From Fen-1273 sp035516035 (GTDB lineage: Bacteria; Bacteroidota; Ignavibacteria; UBA10030; UBA6906), in assembly GCA_035516035.1 (NCBI GenBank), contig DATJAS010000103.1, positions 62,001 to 126,000 on the forward strand: a DNA stretch of 64,000 nucleotides, in the 5' to 3' direction. The position numbers and the translations under genes were made by a program. Below, piece by piece: positions 8,629 through 17,667 of the stretch. Below the pieces are notes generated by a model. That model did no database searches. It was not told where the DNA came from and saw nothing but the letters and a program-made list of their open reading frames with translations. Positions within the stretch are counted from its first letter, which is position 1, and every line of letters starts with the position of its first letter.

Positions 8629-10032
8629 TTATGAACCCGTCACGGCGCCGAGGAGCGCGTCCACCATCGCGGCACTCCCTCCCTCGGCGTACACGCGGAT
8701 GAGCGGCTCGGTGCCGGAAGCGCGCACCAGGAGCCACCCCCCCTCCACGAAAAACTTGTGCCCGTCCACGTCGCTCCGACCCGTGACCTCGAAGGGCCCG
8801 AGCGATTTCACTGGACGCCTGAACCGCTTCATGATCGTTTCTTTCTCCCGCACGGTGAGGTGCATGTCGACGCGGCGGAACTCGTGGTTCCCGTACTCCT
8901 CCATCAGTTCCTGCACGAGCGCCGAGAGCGGTTTCTTTCGCACGGCCAACAGCTCGCAGAGCATCAGTCCCAGGAATATCCCGTCGCGCTCCGGGAGATG
9001 CCCCTTGACCGCGAGCCCGCCGCTCTCCTCGCCGCCGATCAGCACGTCGTGCTCCGTCATGTAGCGGCAGATGTGCTTGAACCCGACGGGCGTCTCCACG
9101 AGCTTCAGGCCGTACTTCGCGCACTGCGCATCGACCATCTTCGTAACGGAGAGCGACTTGACCACTTCCCCCGTCATGTGCTTCTGCTCGACCAGGTGCT
9201 TGAGGAGGAGCGCAAAGATCCTGTGCGAGTCGACGAAGTTCCCCCGCTCGTCCATGGCGCCGATCCGGTCCGCGTCGCCGTCCGTGGCGATCCCGATATC
9301 ATACTTGCCCGCCGTCACCCCGGCGCTGAGCGCGGTCAGGTTCTGCGCGATCGGCTCCGGGTTCGTCCCGCCGAACGACGGGTTGTAGATCTCGTGCATC
9401 TGTGTCACGTTCGGGAAGACGCCGTCCATCACCCCCTGCCCGGCGCCGTACATGACGTCGTACAGAATGCGCAGGCCCGAGCGCCGGATCAGGTTGAAGT
9501 CGATCTTCCCGCCGATGTCGTCCAGGTAGCGTTGCTTCATCGGCAGGGAAGAGACCGTTCCCTTTGCCGTGAGCTGGGCGAGCGTCCTGCGCGCCGGGGG
9601 GAGCCGGCGGAGTTTCATCACGCGGGCAAGCTCCCGCTCAACCCGCGCAATCATCTCGGGATGGGCGGGGCCGCCGAACTCCCCCTTGATCTTGAAGCCG
9701 TTGTAGCGCGCCGGGTTGTGGCTCGCCGTGATCACGATCCCCCCCGCCGCCCCTTCACGGAGCGTCAGGAGCGAGACCATCGGCGTGCTCACGATCCCGT
9801 CGGCGAGCTTGATCCGTATCCCGGCACCGGCCATGACGAGCGCGACGGTCTCGGCGAACTCACGCGACATGAACCGGGCGTCGTACCCGATCACGACGCC
9901 GTTCTTCCGCTTGGGGTGCCGGGCAAAGTACCGCGCGGTCGCGAGCGCCACCTTCCGGAGGTTCTCGAGCGTGTAGTCGTCCGCGATCACCCCCCGCCAT
10001 CCGTCCGTACCGAACACAATCGTCTGGGCCAT
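8629..10032 (-). CDS. Phosphoglucomutase/phosphomannomutase family protein
   Basis: 467 residues of the alpha-D-phosphohexomutase superfamily. The start MAQTIVFGTDGWRG is the usual first motif, the phosphoserine loop is ITASHNPARYNG, the metal loop is TDGDADRIG and the sugar loop is GGEESGG; the C-terminal phosphate site is RASGTEP. The enzyme interconverts hexose 1- and 6-phosphates (glucose, mannose or glucosamine; the preference cannot be read safely). It lies just downstream of enolase (15-base gap) and upstream of the DUF4921 GalT-like gene, a pairing that suggests a shared route from central carbon to activated sugars for envelope polymers. Confidence 0.92.
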   Translation of the reverse strand: MAQTIVFGTDGWRGVIADDYTLENLRKVALATARYFARHPKRKNGVVIGYDARFMSREFAETVALVMAGAGIRIKLADGIVSTPMVSLLTLREGAAGGIVITASHNPARYNGFKIKGEFGGPAHPEMIARVERELARVMKLRRLPPARRTLAQLTAKGTVSSLPMKQRYLDDIGGKIDFNLIRRSGLRILYDVMYGAGQGVMDGVFPNVTQMHEIYNPSFGGTNPEPIAQNLTALSAGVTAGKYDIGIATDGDADRIGAMDERGNFVDSHRIFALLLKHLVEQKHMTGEVVKSLSVTKMVDAQCAKYGLKLVETPVGFKHICRYMTEHDVLIGGEESGGLAVKGHLPERDGIFLGLMLCELLAVRKKPLSALVQELMEEYGNHEFRRVDMHLTVREKETIMKRFRRPVKSLGPFEVTGRSDVDGHKFFVEGGWLLVRASGTEPLIRVYAEGGSAAMVDALLGAVTGS

Positions 10033-10047
10033 GGAAGAGTTCCGGGA

Positions 10048-11337
10048 TTATTTGATCCGGGGAAACGCCGATTTGCCTGCGTACCGCGCCTGCTCGCCCA
10101 GCTCTTCCTCGATCCGGATGAGCTGGTTGTACTTCGCGATCCGGTCCGTGCGGCTCGCGGAGCCGGTCTTGATCTGTCCCACGTTCGTGGCCACGGCGAC
10201 GTCGGCGATCGTCGCGTCCTCCGTCTCCCCCGAGCGATGGCTGATCACGCTCGTGTAGCCGGCGCATTTCGCCATCTCGATCGCGTCGAGCGTCTCGGTG
10301 AGCGTCCCGATCTGGTTCAGCTTGATCAGGATCGAGTTCGCCACGCCCATGTCGATCCCCTTCTTCAGGAACTCGGTGTTCGTCACGAAGACGTCGTCTC
10401 CCACGAGCTGGATCTTCTTCCCCAGCTTCTCGGTCTGGATCTTCCAGCCCGTCCAGTCGTTCTCCGCCATCCCGTCCTCGATCGAGATGATCGGGTACTG
10501 GTTCACCCAGCTTTCGTAATAGGCGACCATCTGCTCGGGCGTCTTGGAGGACTTGTCCGATTTGGCAAACACGTACTTCCCGTTGTCGAAGAACTCGCTG
10601 GAGGCGGGGTCGAGCGCGAGGAACACGTCCTTGCCGGGGCCGTAGCCGGCCTTCGTGATCGCTTCCAGGATCACCTCGACCGCCTCTTCGTTCGATTTCA
10701 GGTTGGGCGCGAACCCTCCTTCGTCGCCGACGGCGGTGTTGTATCCTTTCTTTGAAAGGACCCCCTTGAGCGCGTGGAAGACCTCCGCGCCCATCCTGAG
10801 CCCTTCGGCGAACGAGGGCGCCGCGGCGGGGACGATCATGAACTCCTGGATATCGACATTATTGTCCGCGTGCTTCCCGCCGTTCAGTATGTTCATCATG
10901 GGAACGGGCAGCGTTTTCGCGTTTGTCCCGCCGATGTACCTGTACAGGGGGAGATTCATCGACTGCGCGGCCGCCTTCGCCGCGGCGAGCGAGACGCCGA
11001 GTATCGCATTCGCGCCAAGCTTTGCCTTCGTCGGCGTCCCGTCCAGCCGGATCATCATTGCGTCGAGCTCCGTCTGCTCGACCGCGTCGAACCCGGTGAG
11101 CTCCTCGGCGATCGTCGTGTTGACGTGCTCGACCGCGTTCAGGACGCCCTTGCCGTTATACCGCGTTTTGTCGCCGTCTCTCAGCTCGACCGCCTCGTGC
11201 TCGCCCGTGGAAGCGCCGCTTGGAACCGCCGCGCGTCCCCTGACGCCGTTTTCCAGCGTGACATCGACTTCGATGGTGGGATTACCGCGCGAGTCCAGGA
11301 TTTCGCGCGCAACAATATCAGCAATCACGGTACTCAT
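10048..11337 (-). CDS. eno: Enolase
   Basis: 429 residues. Starts MSTVIADIVAREILDSRGNP with AAGGAGAGATCC just before the ATG at 11337; the 35-residue upstream extension of the open frame has no such site and is rejected. It carries SGASTGEHEA, the metal ligands in VGDEGGFAPN, SIEDGMAEND and GDDVFVTN, and the catalytic Lys region LIKLNQIGTLTET with SHRSGETED. It converts 2-phosphoglycerate to phosphoenolpyruvate in glycolysis; PEP also feeds MurA, encoded nearby. A promoter lies within the 3' end of the GT9 gene. Confidence 0.98.
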   Translation of the reverse strand: MSTVIADIVAREILDSRGNPTIEVDVTLENGVRGRAAVPSGASTGEHEAVELRDGDKTRYNGKGVLNAVEHVNTTIAEELTGFDAVEQTELDAMMIRLDGTPTKAKLGANAILGVSLAAAKAAAQSMNLPLYRYIGGTNAKTLPVPMMNILNGGKHADNNVDIQEFMIVPAAAPSFAEGLRMGAEVFHALKGVLSKKGYNTAVGDEGGFAPNLKSNEEAVEVILEAITKAGYGPGKDVFLALDPASSEFFDNGKYVFAKSDKSSKTPEQMVAYYESWVNQYPIISIEDGMAENDWTGWKIQTEKLGKKIQLVGDDVFVTNTEFLKKGIDMGVANSILIKLNQIGTLTETLDAIEMAKCAGYTSVISHRSGETEDATIADVAVATNVGQIKTGSASRTDRIAKYNQLIRIEEELGEQARYAGKSAFPRIK

Positions 11338-11375
11338 GGATCTCTCCTTGTTCATGTCAGTGTGCACCAGACGAC

Positions 11376-11405
11376 AAACTACGTCAAAAAACGCCTGAAA
11401 ATCAA
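11376..11405 (-). promoter_or_regulatory. Candidate promoter of eno
   Basis: TTGATT (11400-11405), 18 bases, TAGTTT (11376-11381) on the minus strand, leaving a leader of about 30 bases with a good ribosome binding site. A second TTGACG (11382-11387) lies inside the spacer and could be used instead. The -35 context CGTTGATTTTCAGG recurs exactly before the yggS-like gene. Confidence 0.4.
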
Positions 11406-12451
11406 CGTGAGAGCGACATGTGGAGCGCGGCCAGGACTTCATCCACGGTGAGGAGCTTCATGCACTCCATGTAGCCGTCGCCGGTCCTGTTGCAGAAATC
11501 AAGGTGGCAGGGATGGCAGGGAACGTCGCGCCGGAGCGCCGCGTGCCCGTGCGACGCGTCGTACGGAAACCAGATATTCTCTTCCCCCGGGCCGAAGAGG
11601 CCGATCGTGGGAACGCCGAGCGCCGCGGCGATGTGCATCGGTCCCGCGTCGTTGGCGACGAATGCGCTGAAGCAGGAGATGACCGCGGCGAGCTGGCGGA
11701 GCGGCAGCACGTTGAGCGCGGAAGGAGCGGTCACCGACCGCGAACGAACGGCGTTCACCGCGTCACGGTCAGCGGGACCTCCCACGAGGACGACAGCCGC
11801 CGCAAGCTTCGCGCGCACCAAGTCCGCAAGCTCCGCGAACCGCTCCGGCAGCCATCGCTTCGCGGGCCATGTCGCCCCGGGGTGGATGCCGACGATCTTC
11901 CCTTCCGGTGCTCCTTCGCCGAGCGACCACCGGAGATACGCGCGCGCATCCCTGCGTTCGTCGCCGGAAAGGAATATCTCCGGTGCGGAGGCGACGGGAG
12001 GGATTCCCGCCGCTGCGATCGAGCGGTTGTGAAATTCCACCGCGGTCTTCGGCAGCCCGTCGTCTGCAACCTGGATCGTATAGAGCCTTCCACGCCCGCG
12101 GCGCTCCGGCCCCACGCGCACGCGCGCGCCGGAGAGCCGCGCAATGAGCGCGCTCCTGGGATTCCCGAACAGGTCGATGACCAGGTCAAAGCGCCGCTTC
12201 CTGAGCGCGAGCGCCATGCGCGCCTGCTCGAATATCGAAGGACGGCCGTAGTCGTAGGGGAGGATTTCGTCCAGGAAGGGATTCCCCTGGAGGAGCGAGA
12301 CCGCGGATTTCTCCCCCATGTAGGCGATGTAGCCGTCAGGGTACGCGCTGCGGACGCTCCTGATCGCGGGGGTCGTGAGGACGACGTCCCCGATAAACCT
12401 CATCCGGGTGATGAGTATCCGCCGCCGGGCCGCCGCCGCATCAGTCGCCAC
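11402..12451 (-). CDS. Glycosyltransferase family 9 (heptosyltransferase-like)
   Basis: 349 residues. Starts at a GTG (12451) that overlaps the end of the upstream TPR-peptidase gene, with GGAG five bases before it; the ATG inside TGATG is out of frame. The N-terminus ILITRMRFIGDVVLTTPAIR and the C-terminal half (GIHPGATWPAKRW, then FVANDAGPMHIAAALGVPT and LFGPG) are characteristic of GT9, which transfers ADP-heptose or a related sugar onto lipopolysaccharide core. Substrate is not proven. The cluster murA, membrane peptidase, GT9 points to envelope synthesis. Confidence 0.9.
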   Translation of the reverse strand: MATDAAAARRRILITRMRFIGDVVLTTPAIRSVRSAYPDGYIAYMGEKSAVSLLQGNPFLDEILPYDYGRPSIFEQARMALALRKRRFDLVIDLFGNPRSALIARLSGARVRVGPERRGRGRLYTIQVADDGLPKTAVEFHNRSIAAAGIPPVASAPEIFLSGDERRDARAYLRWSLGEGAPEGKIVGIHPGATWPAKRWLPERFAELADLVRAKLAAAVVLVGGPADRDAVNAVRSRSVTAPSALNVLPLRQLAAVISCFSAFVANDAGPMHIAAALGVPTIGLFGPGEENIWFPYDASHGHAALRRDVPCHPCHLDFCNRTGDGYMECMKLLTVDEVLAALHMSLSR

Positions 12452-14723
12452 GGCGCTCCGCCCATTCGCAACGGTCGATCCAGGTGTCCATTTTCTCTTC
12501 GGCGATATCCGCGTCATCGGCATTGAGAGAAATCCAGAACGCGTTCCTCGCCTCCGCGTACCTCCCGAGCCTGTAGAGCGCCTGCCCGAGATACCGCAGG
12601 CGGAGCGCCTCCAGGTCGAGGTCGTCGTCCGTGAGATCGAGCTTCTGGAGCGTCGCGACGACCTCCTGGAAATCCCCTTCGCGCAGGAGCGCGCGCCCTT
12701 TCATGTACTCGAGTATCCGGCTCCCCTCGCCGAGCGCAGTGAGCGAATCGATCACGGCCACCCGGGAGGAATCAGACACGTCCGCCATGAAGAGCGGGAG
12801 GTAGATTCTCCCGCGGGGATCGGCTTCCATCGCAAGGAGGCGGAGCGCCGCCGCTTCGGTGTATCCCTCGGCCAGGTCGGCCTGGTAGACCCTGTCGTAC
12901 AGGGCGTACGCTTTCTCCCTGTCACCCGACACCCAGTAGGCGTCGCCGATCGGGAGGAAGAGCGCAAGATAGCGGGCCGGCCGGTCGTCCGCGAGCACCA
13001 CGGTGTCCATGACCGACGTGAGCACGTCGGTCCTCCCGAGCCTGAGCGCGGCGCCGAGGTACCCGCCGAGCGCGTCGATGCCCCGGCCGGCGGCCCAGAC
13101 GCGGGCGAAGAGCGACTCCGCGACGGCAAAATCTCTTCCGGCGAAGGCGCGCCTGGCCTCCAGGGAGCGCTCGGCCAGGACCCGCGCGCACACTTTCGTG
13201 AATATCGTCCCGCGGCGGAAGAGCGCGTCCACGCAGTCCTGGTCCTCGTCGTAGAGCTGGACGTCATCCAGGTATTCCCCCCATTCCCGCGCGAGCCCGG
13301 CAAGCGATCTCCCGTAGATGCCCCGGTAGTCGAGCGAGCGGTACAGGAGCGCCATGTTGTGCATCCCGTAGCGGTCGATCAGGTAGCGGCAGAACGAGCC
13401 GGCAAGCACGTAGCTCATCGACGACTGGTGCGCGGCGAACCCCCAGGGGCTCATGATCTCCTCGATCGGGGGGGCGATCCCGGCCTCGCTGAGCATGGCG
13501 GCGTATTCGTGCAGCGTCCGGTTTCCCCATTCGCGGTCCACCGCCATCGCAAGTCCCTCCACGAGGCCGGTGGAGAGGCTCGCGCCGATGACGGGGACAC
13601 CGAGCGGCGCCGCCGCGACGTGGACCAGCTCGTGCTTGAGCGAACCCTCGAGCGACTGCCGGGAGATGTGGATCTGCCCGCTCCAGGGTTTGGCGATGTC
13701 CGTGTTCCCCGCCCCGATCAGCCGCTGCTTCATCTCGGGAGAGGGATAGATGTAGGATTCGAGAACTCTCCCGTCGGCGAGCCCAAGCGCGCTCCTGACC
13801 TGCACCAGGCGGAACTCGTGCTCGCGCGCGGTCTGCTCGAGCTCCACCGGCGTGAAGGACGAAGGGGAATAATAGAGAACGAAATGTTCCGTGCGCAGCT
13901 CGCCGCCGAGCGTCCGGCGGATAAACGCCGACGTCGATTCGAACCCGAGATCGCACCTGAAGAGGTAGAGCCCCGCAAGCGCGAGCACCACCGCCGCAGC
14001 CCTCACGCGCCGGTGCGGCGCGATGAGACCCGACCAGAGCACGCGAAGTCCCCTCAGGAACCCCCGCCGGCCCTCCCCGTCGGCCAGGACGATCATCCCT
14101 TCCCACGCGAACACCGAGGCGACGAAGAGCGTGGCCGCGCGGAAGAGGACGAGCGTGCGCGTCACGCCGAGCGCCTCGTCGTACGTGAGCCCCGGGAAGT
14201 AGCCGTAGAGAAAGTTGTACGAGAAGACGGCCGGCGTGAAATACCCCAGGCCGAAGCTGTAGGCCAGGAGCGCCGCGTAGATACAGAGAACCACCGCGCG
14301 CCCCCGCACGGTGAGCGCCGCGGCAAAGAACCCCACCGCCACGCCGAAGAGAACGCTCACGCCCGGGAGCAGCGTGAAAAAGGCGAGTCCCTGGGCCATC
14401 GAGCAATTCCGCACCGCAAGCGCGTTGAGCGTCATGACAGCAAGCGGGATCAGGAGGAGGAGCTCGTTTGCAGCGGCGGAGCGGGCGACAGCGCGCGCGG
14501 CCGCCCGCGCGGGGGGAAGATCCCCGGGAGACGCCAGCGCATCGGTCACCGCACGCACGGTGAGAAAGGCCGCGCACCAGGAGGACGCGAGCGCGATCAG
14601 TGCCGAGAACTCGTACCCGAGATAGTCCAGGAGCGGTATGCGCGTGCAGAGGAGGGCCGTGGCCCCATAGAACAGCGCGGTAAGCCTCACCCCCGGGAGC
14701 GTCCGGAGCGCGCGTTTCTTCAG
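12441..14723 (-). CDS. Multi-pass membrane gluzincin (peptidase MA-like) with TPR tail
   Basis: About 760 residues. The N-terminal third is hydrophobic with around six membrane segments (LTALFYGATALLC, ALIALASSWCAAFLTV, LLLLIPLAVMTLNALAV and more). The middle carries LKHELVHVAAAP, an HExxH zinc site, with a downstream Glu in GLVEGLAMAVD, the pattern of gluzincin MA-like proteases. The C-terminal third is alpha-helical and TPR-like. The beginning is unusual: the frame has no ATG or GTG at the natural N-terminus; CTG at 14723 overlaps the murA stop (CTGA), follows GGGGGAGGAGTT and gives LKKRALR, a positively charged start. The first usual codon is a GTG at 14690 with no clear binding site. Substrate unknown. 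Confidence 0.75.
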   Translation of the reverse strand: MKKRALRTLPGVRLTALFYGATALLCTRIPLLDYLGYEFSALIALASSWCAAFLTVRAVTDALASPGDLPPARAAARAVARSAAANELLLLIPLAVMTLNALAVRNCSMAQGLAFFTLLPGVSVLFGVAVGFFAAALTVRGRAVVLCIYAALLAYSFGLGYFTPAVFSYNFLYGYFPGLTYDEALGVTRTLVLFRAATLFVASVFAWEGMIVLADGEGRRGFLRGLRVLWSGLIAPHRRVRAAAVVLALAGLYLFRCDLGFESTSAFIRRTLGGELRTEHFVLYYSPSSFTPVELEQTAREHEFRLVQVRSALGLADGRVLESYIYPSPEMKQRLIGAGNTDIAKPWSGQIHISRQSLEGSLKHELVHVAAAPLGVPVIGASLSTGLVEGLAMAVDREWGNRTLHEYAAMLSEAGIAPPIEEIMSPWGFAAHQSSMSYVLAGSFCRYLIDRYGMHNMALLYRSLDYRGIYGRSLAGLAREWGEYLDDVQLYDEDQDCVDALFRRGTIFTKVCARVLAERSLEARRAFAGRDFAVAESLFARVWAAGRGIDALGGYLGAALRLGRTDVLTSVMDTVVLADDRPARYLALFLPIGDAYWVSGDREKAYALYDRVYQADLAEGYTEAAALRLLAMEADPRGRIYLPLFMADVSDSSRVAVIDSLTALGEGSRILEYMKGRALLREGDFQEVVATLQKLDLTDDDLDLEALRLRYLGQALYRLGRYAEARNAFWISLNADDADIAEEKMDTWIDRCEWAERRGD

Positions 14724-15982
14724 AACTCCTCCCCCGCTTCCCGGCGGATGTCGGCTCCCAGGGCGTGAAGCTTCTTCTCGATCGCCTCGTACCCCCTGTC
14801 GATATGGTAGACGCGGAGCACTTCCGTCGTCCCCTCGGCGACCAGCCCTGCCAGGATCAGCGAGGCCGACGCCCGGAGGTCCGTGGACATCACCTTCGCG
14901 CCCGTGAGCCGCTCGACGCCCCGGACCACGGCGGCATTTTCCTTCACCTCGATATCGGCCCCCAGCCGCACCAGTTCCGGGACGTGCTTGAACCGGTCGA
15001 AATAGATCGAATCCGTCACCACGGACGTCCCCGGGGCGACCGCCATGAGCGATGTCCACTGCGCCTGCATGTCCGTCGGGAACCCGGGGTAGATCGCCGC
15101 GGTGACGTCGACGGGCCGGATCGTGCCGGGGGCTTCCAGCGACACCGTCCCTCCCTCGCAGCGGATGGTGCACCCGGCGTCCTCGAGCTTCGCAATGACC
15201 GCCGAGAGATGCGCGGGATTCACGGACGTGAGCGTGACGCTCCCCCCGGTGATCGCCGCGGCGGTCAGGAACGTCCCCGCCTCGATCCGGTCGGGAATCG
15301 TCGTACAATCGGCCGGGTGGAGCGCGTCCACCCCCTCGATCTCCAGCCGGCTGGTCCCGACGCCGTCGATGCGGGCGCCCATCGCGACCAGGAATTCCGC
15401 CAGCGCGGTGATCTCCGGCTCGATCGCGGCATTTTCGATGAGCGTCGTCCCCCGGGCGAGCGTCGCCGCCATCATGACGTTCCCCGTGGCCCCGACGCTC
15501 GAGACATCAAAGTGAATCCGCGCCCCCTGCAACCGGGCCGCATGCGCGATGATATATCCCCCCTCGAGGTCGACCGCGGCGCCGAGCTTGCGTATCCCCT
15601 CGATGTGGAGGTTGACCGGGCGGGGTCCCCACGCGCATCCGCCGGGCAGGGAGACCTTCGCCTCGCCGAACCGGGCGAGGAGAGGTCCGAGCACGTAGAC
15701 GGATGCCCGCATTTTCTTGACGTGCTCGTACGGGGCTTCGTGCTTCTTGATCCCCTTCGTATCGAGCGTGAGCACGCTCCCTTTCAGCTCGATACGCATG
15801 CCCATCGAGCGGAGCAGGCTCGACATGGTGCCGACGTCGCGGAGCGAGGGGGTATTGGCGAAATGAAATGTGCCCGGCGCGAGCATCGCGGCGGGCATCA
15901 GCGCAAGCGTGGCGTTCTTCGCGCCGCTCACGGCCACCGTCCCCTTCAGCGGCTTCCCTCCGCGGATCACGAACTTGTCCAC
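14720..15982 (-). CDS. murA: UDP-N-acetylglucosamine 1-carboxyvinyltransferase
   Basis: 420 residues from a GTG at 15982 with GGAG five bases upstream. N-terminus MDKFVIRGGKPLKGTVAVSG and AKNATLALMPA fit MurA, and the active-site loop LPGGCAWGPRPV holds the catalytic Cys116 (equivalent to Cys115 of E. coli, the fosfomycin target), so the enzyme should be sensitive in principle. Later motifs AGTFLTAAAITGG and YPGFPTDMQAQW bind substrate. It transfers enolpyruvate from PEP to UDP-GlcNAc, the first committed step of peptidoglycan synthesis. It is the first gene of the leftward murA, membrane peptidase, GT9 unit. Confidence 0.98.
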   Translation of the reverse strand: MDKFVIRGGKPLKGTVAVSGAKNATLALMPAAMLAPGTFHFANTPSLRDVGTMSSLLRSMGMRIELKGSVLTLDTKGIKKHEAPYEHVKKMRASVYVLGPLLARFGEAKVSLPGGCAWGPRPVNLHIEGIRKLGAAVDLEGGYIIAHAARLQGARIHFDVSSVGATGNVMMAATLARGTTLIENAAIEPEITALAEFLVAMGARIDGVGTSRLEIEGVDALHPADCTTIPDRIEAGTFLTAAAITGGSVTLTSVNPAHLSAVIAKLEDAGCTIRCEGGTVSLEAPGTIRPVDVTAAIYPGFPTDMQAQWTSLMAVAPGTSVVTDSIYFDRFKHVPELVRLGADIEVKENAAVVRGVERLTGAKVMSTDLRASASLILAGLVAEGTTEVLRVYHIDRGYEAIEKKLHALGADIRREAGEEF

Positions 15983-16050
15983 CTGGCTCCAGACGTTGTG
16001 CGGGAATGAATGAGCAGAAAAAGGGGGGGAAAGTCAATCGCGCCTCCGCC

Positions 16051-16079
16051 TTGCTTCTCGGGCGCACCCCCCCTATATT
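16051..16079 (+). promoter_or_regulatory. Promoter of the BtuF-like gene (leaderless type)
   Basis: TTGCTT (16051-16056), 17 bases, TATATT (16074-16079); only five bases separate the -10 from the ATG at 16085. Confidence 0.5.
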
Positions 16080-16084
16080 CCCCC

Positions 16085-16969
16085 ATGCTTCCGCGCAGCA
16101 TGCCTCTCGCCGCCGCGTTCGCCCCGGTGCTGTTCATTCACGCAAGCGCTTTCGCCCTGATCACCGTGACCGATGATCTGGGCCGGCGCGTGACGCTCGA
16201 GCATCCCGCCGCGCGCATCGTGTCGCTTGCGCCCAGCATCACCGAGTGCCTCTTCGCGATCGGCGCCGGATCCCGGCTCGCGGGGGTGACGGATTTCTGC
16301 AACTACCCGCCGGAGGCGGCCGCGCGGACGCACGTGGGGGGAATGATCAACCCGAGCCTCGAGGCGATCGTCGCGCTCCGGCCGGACCTGATCGTTCTCA
16401 GCATGGAAGGGAACATGCGCGCGGACTTCGACCGGCTCACGACACTCGGCGCGCCGGTGTTCGTCACGAATCCCCGCACGCTGGACGGTATCTACCTGTC
16501 GCTGGAAGAGCTCGGGACGCTCGCGGGAACGGCGGACAGCGCGCGGGCGCTCGTCCGGAAGCTCCGCGCCCGCGAGAGCGCGGCCCGGGACGCCGTGAAG
16601 GGAATGCCCCCCGTGCGTGTTATTGCGATCGTGTCGCTCTCCCCCCTCATATGCGTGGGGGCGCATACGTTCATCGACGAGCTGCTCACCGCGGCAGGAG
16701 GCACAAACATCGCACGGAGGGGGAGCGGCACATACCCCGCATACAGCCGGGAACAGGTGATCGCCGACGACCCGGAGGCGATCATCGTGATGTCGGATGC
16801 ACTTGCCGCAGGAGCATCGCTGGAAAAGGTGTTTCCGGAGTGGGCCTCCCTCGCCGCCCTGAAACAGCACCGGGTCTTCCGGCTGGACGGGGACATGCTC
16901 GCGCGCCCGGGACCCCGGGCGATCGACGCACTGGAACTGCTCGTTCACTATCTCCACTCGCCGCAATGA
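16085..16969 (+). CDS. Periplasmic solute-binding protein, BtuF/FhuD type
   Basis: 294 residues starting MLPRSMPLAAAFAPVL, a signal peptide ending near ASAFA. The mature part shows the class III binding-protein pattern: VTDDLGRRVTL, IVSLAPSITECLFAIGAG, GVTDFCNYP, INPSLEAIVALRPDLI, and the C-terminal RPGPRAIDALELLVHYLH. These proteins capture cobalamin or iron-siderophores for an ABC importer; the closest look is to cobalamin-type proteins. No permease or ATPase gene is next to it. The ATG at 16085 lies five bases after a -10, implying a leaderless start; ATG 16100 is an alternative. It overlaps the next gene as ATGA. Confidence 0.88.
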   Translation: MLPRSMPLAAAFAPVLFIHASAFALITVTDDLGRRVTLEHPAARIVSLAPSITECLFAIGAGSRLAGVTDFCNYPPEAAARTHVGGMINPSLEAIVALRPDLIVLSMEGNMRADFDRLTTLGAPVFVTNPRTLDGIYLSLEELGTLAGTADSARALVRKLRARESAARDAVKGMPPVRVIAIVSLSPLICVGAHTFIDELLTAAGGTNIARRGSGTYPAYSREQVIADDPEAIIVMSDALAAGASLEKVFPEWASLAALKQHRVFRLDGDMLARPGPRAIDALELLVHYLHSPQ

Positions 16970-17667
16970 CACCAGCAGCCCGCACACGCAGAGCCCGGCG
17001 CGCCGCCGGGCGGCGCCGGAAGACATTTATCGCGGTCGCCGGCAACATCGGTTCGGGGAAATCCTCGCTCACGGGAATACTCAGCACGCATTTCGGGTGG
17101 ACCCCGTATTTCGAGTCGGTCGAGGACAATCCGTACCTTGCGGATTTCTACGCCGACATGAAGCGGTGGTCGTTCAACCTGCAGGTCTACTTTCTCTCAA
17201 ACCGGTTCAGGAGCCACAAGGCCATCACCGAGGGTCCCTCTTCCGTCATCCTGGACAGGGCGATCTACGAGGACGCGGAGATCTTCGCGCGCAACCTCTA
17301 CGAGATCGGGAACATGGAGAAGCGGGACTACGAGAACTACGTCGCACTCTACGAGGTGATGACCGAGTACCTGAGGCCCCCCGACCTCCTCATCTACCTG
17401 CGCGCCGGCGTCGACACGCTCGTGCGGCAGATCGCGCTCAGGGGGAGGGACTTCGAGCAGTCGATCCGGAGAGAATACCTTGAGCAACTCAACCGCCACT
17501 ACGAGTCGTGGATCGCCCGCTACACGAAGGGGCCGCTCCTGGTGATCGAGTCCGATGGCGTGGATTTCGTGAAGAAGGAGGAGGACCTGCACAACGTGGT
17601 GGGTCTGATCGCGAAGAAGCTCGCTCTTCCCGCCGGGAAGCTCCCCGTCAGACGAAAAACATCCTGA
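16966..17667 (+). CDS. Deoxynucleoside kinase (dAK/dGK type)
   Basis: 233 residues from an ATG overlapping the stop of the binding-protein gene (ATGA). After a basic N-terminus (TRRARRAAGRRRK) comes the P-loop GNIGSGKSSL, then YFESVEDNPYLADFYAD, the ILDRAIYEDAEIFA segment with the DR(A/S) motif, LIYLRAGVDTL, and the LID region RGRDFEQSIRREYLE. These match bacterial deoxyadenosine/deoxyguanosine kinases that salvage deoxynucleosides with ATP. Base preference is not certain. The last 20 bases overlap the convergent TauE-like gene. Confidence 0.93.
   Translation: MTPAARTRRARRAAGRRRKTFIAVAGNIGSGKSSLTGILSTHFGWTPYFESVEDNPYLADFYADMKRWSFNLQVYFLSNRFRSHKAITEGPSSVILDRAIYEDAEIFARNLYEIGNMEKRDYENYVALYEVMTEYLRPPDLLIYLRAGVDTLVRQIALRGRDFEQSIRREYLEQLNRHYESWIARYTKGPLLVIESDGVDFVKKEEDLHNVVGLIAKKLALPAGKLPVRRKTS

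Noticed and set aside
12375..14768. A 797-residue plus-strand open frame
   Set aside because: It runs antisense to the membrane gluzincin gene, is rich in Arg, Glu and Pro with no domain signal, and is a typical GC-rich shadow.
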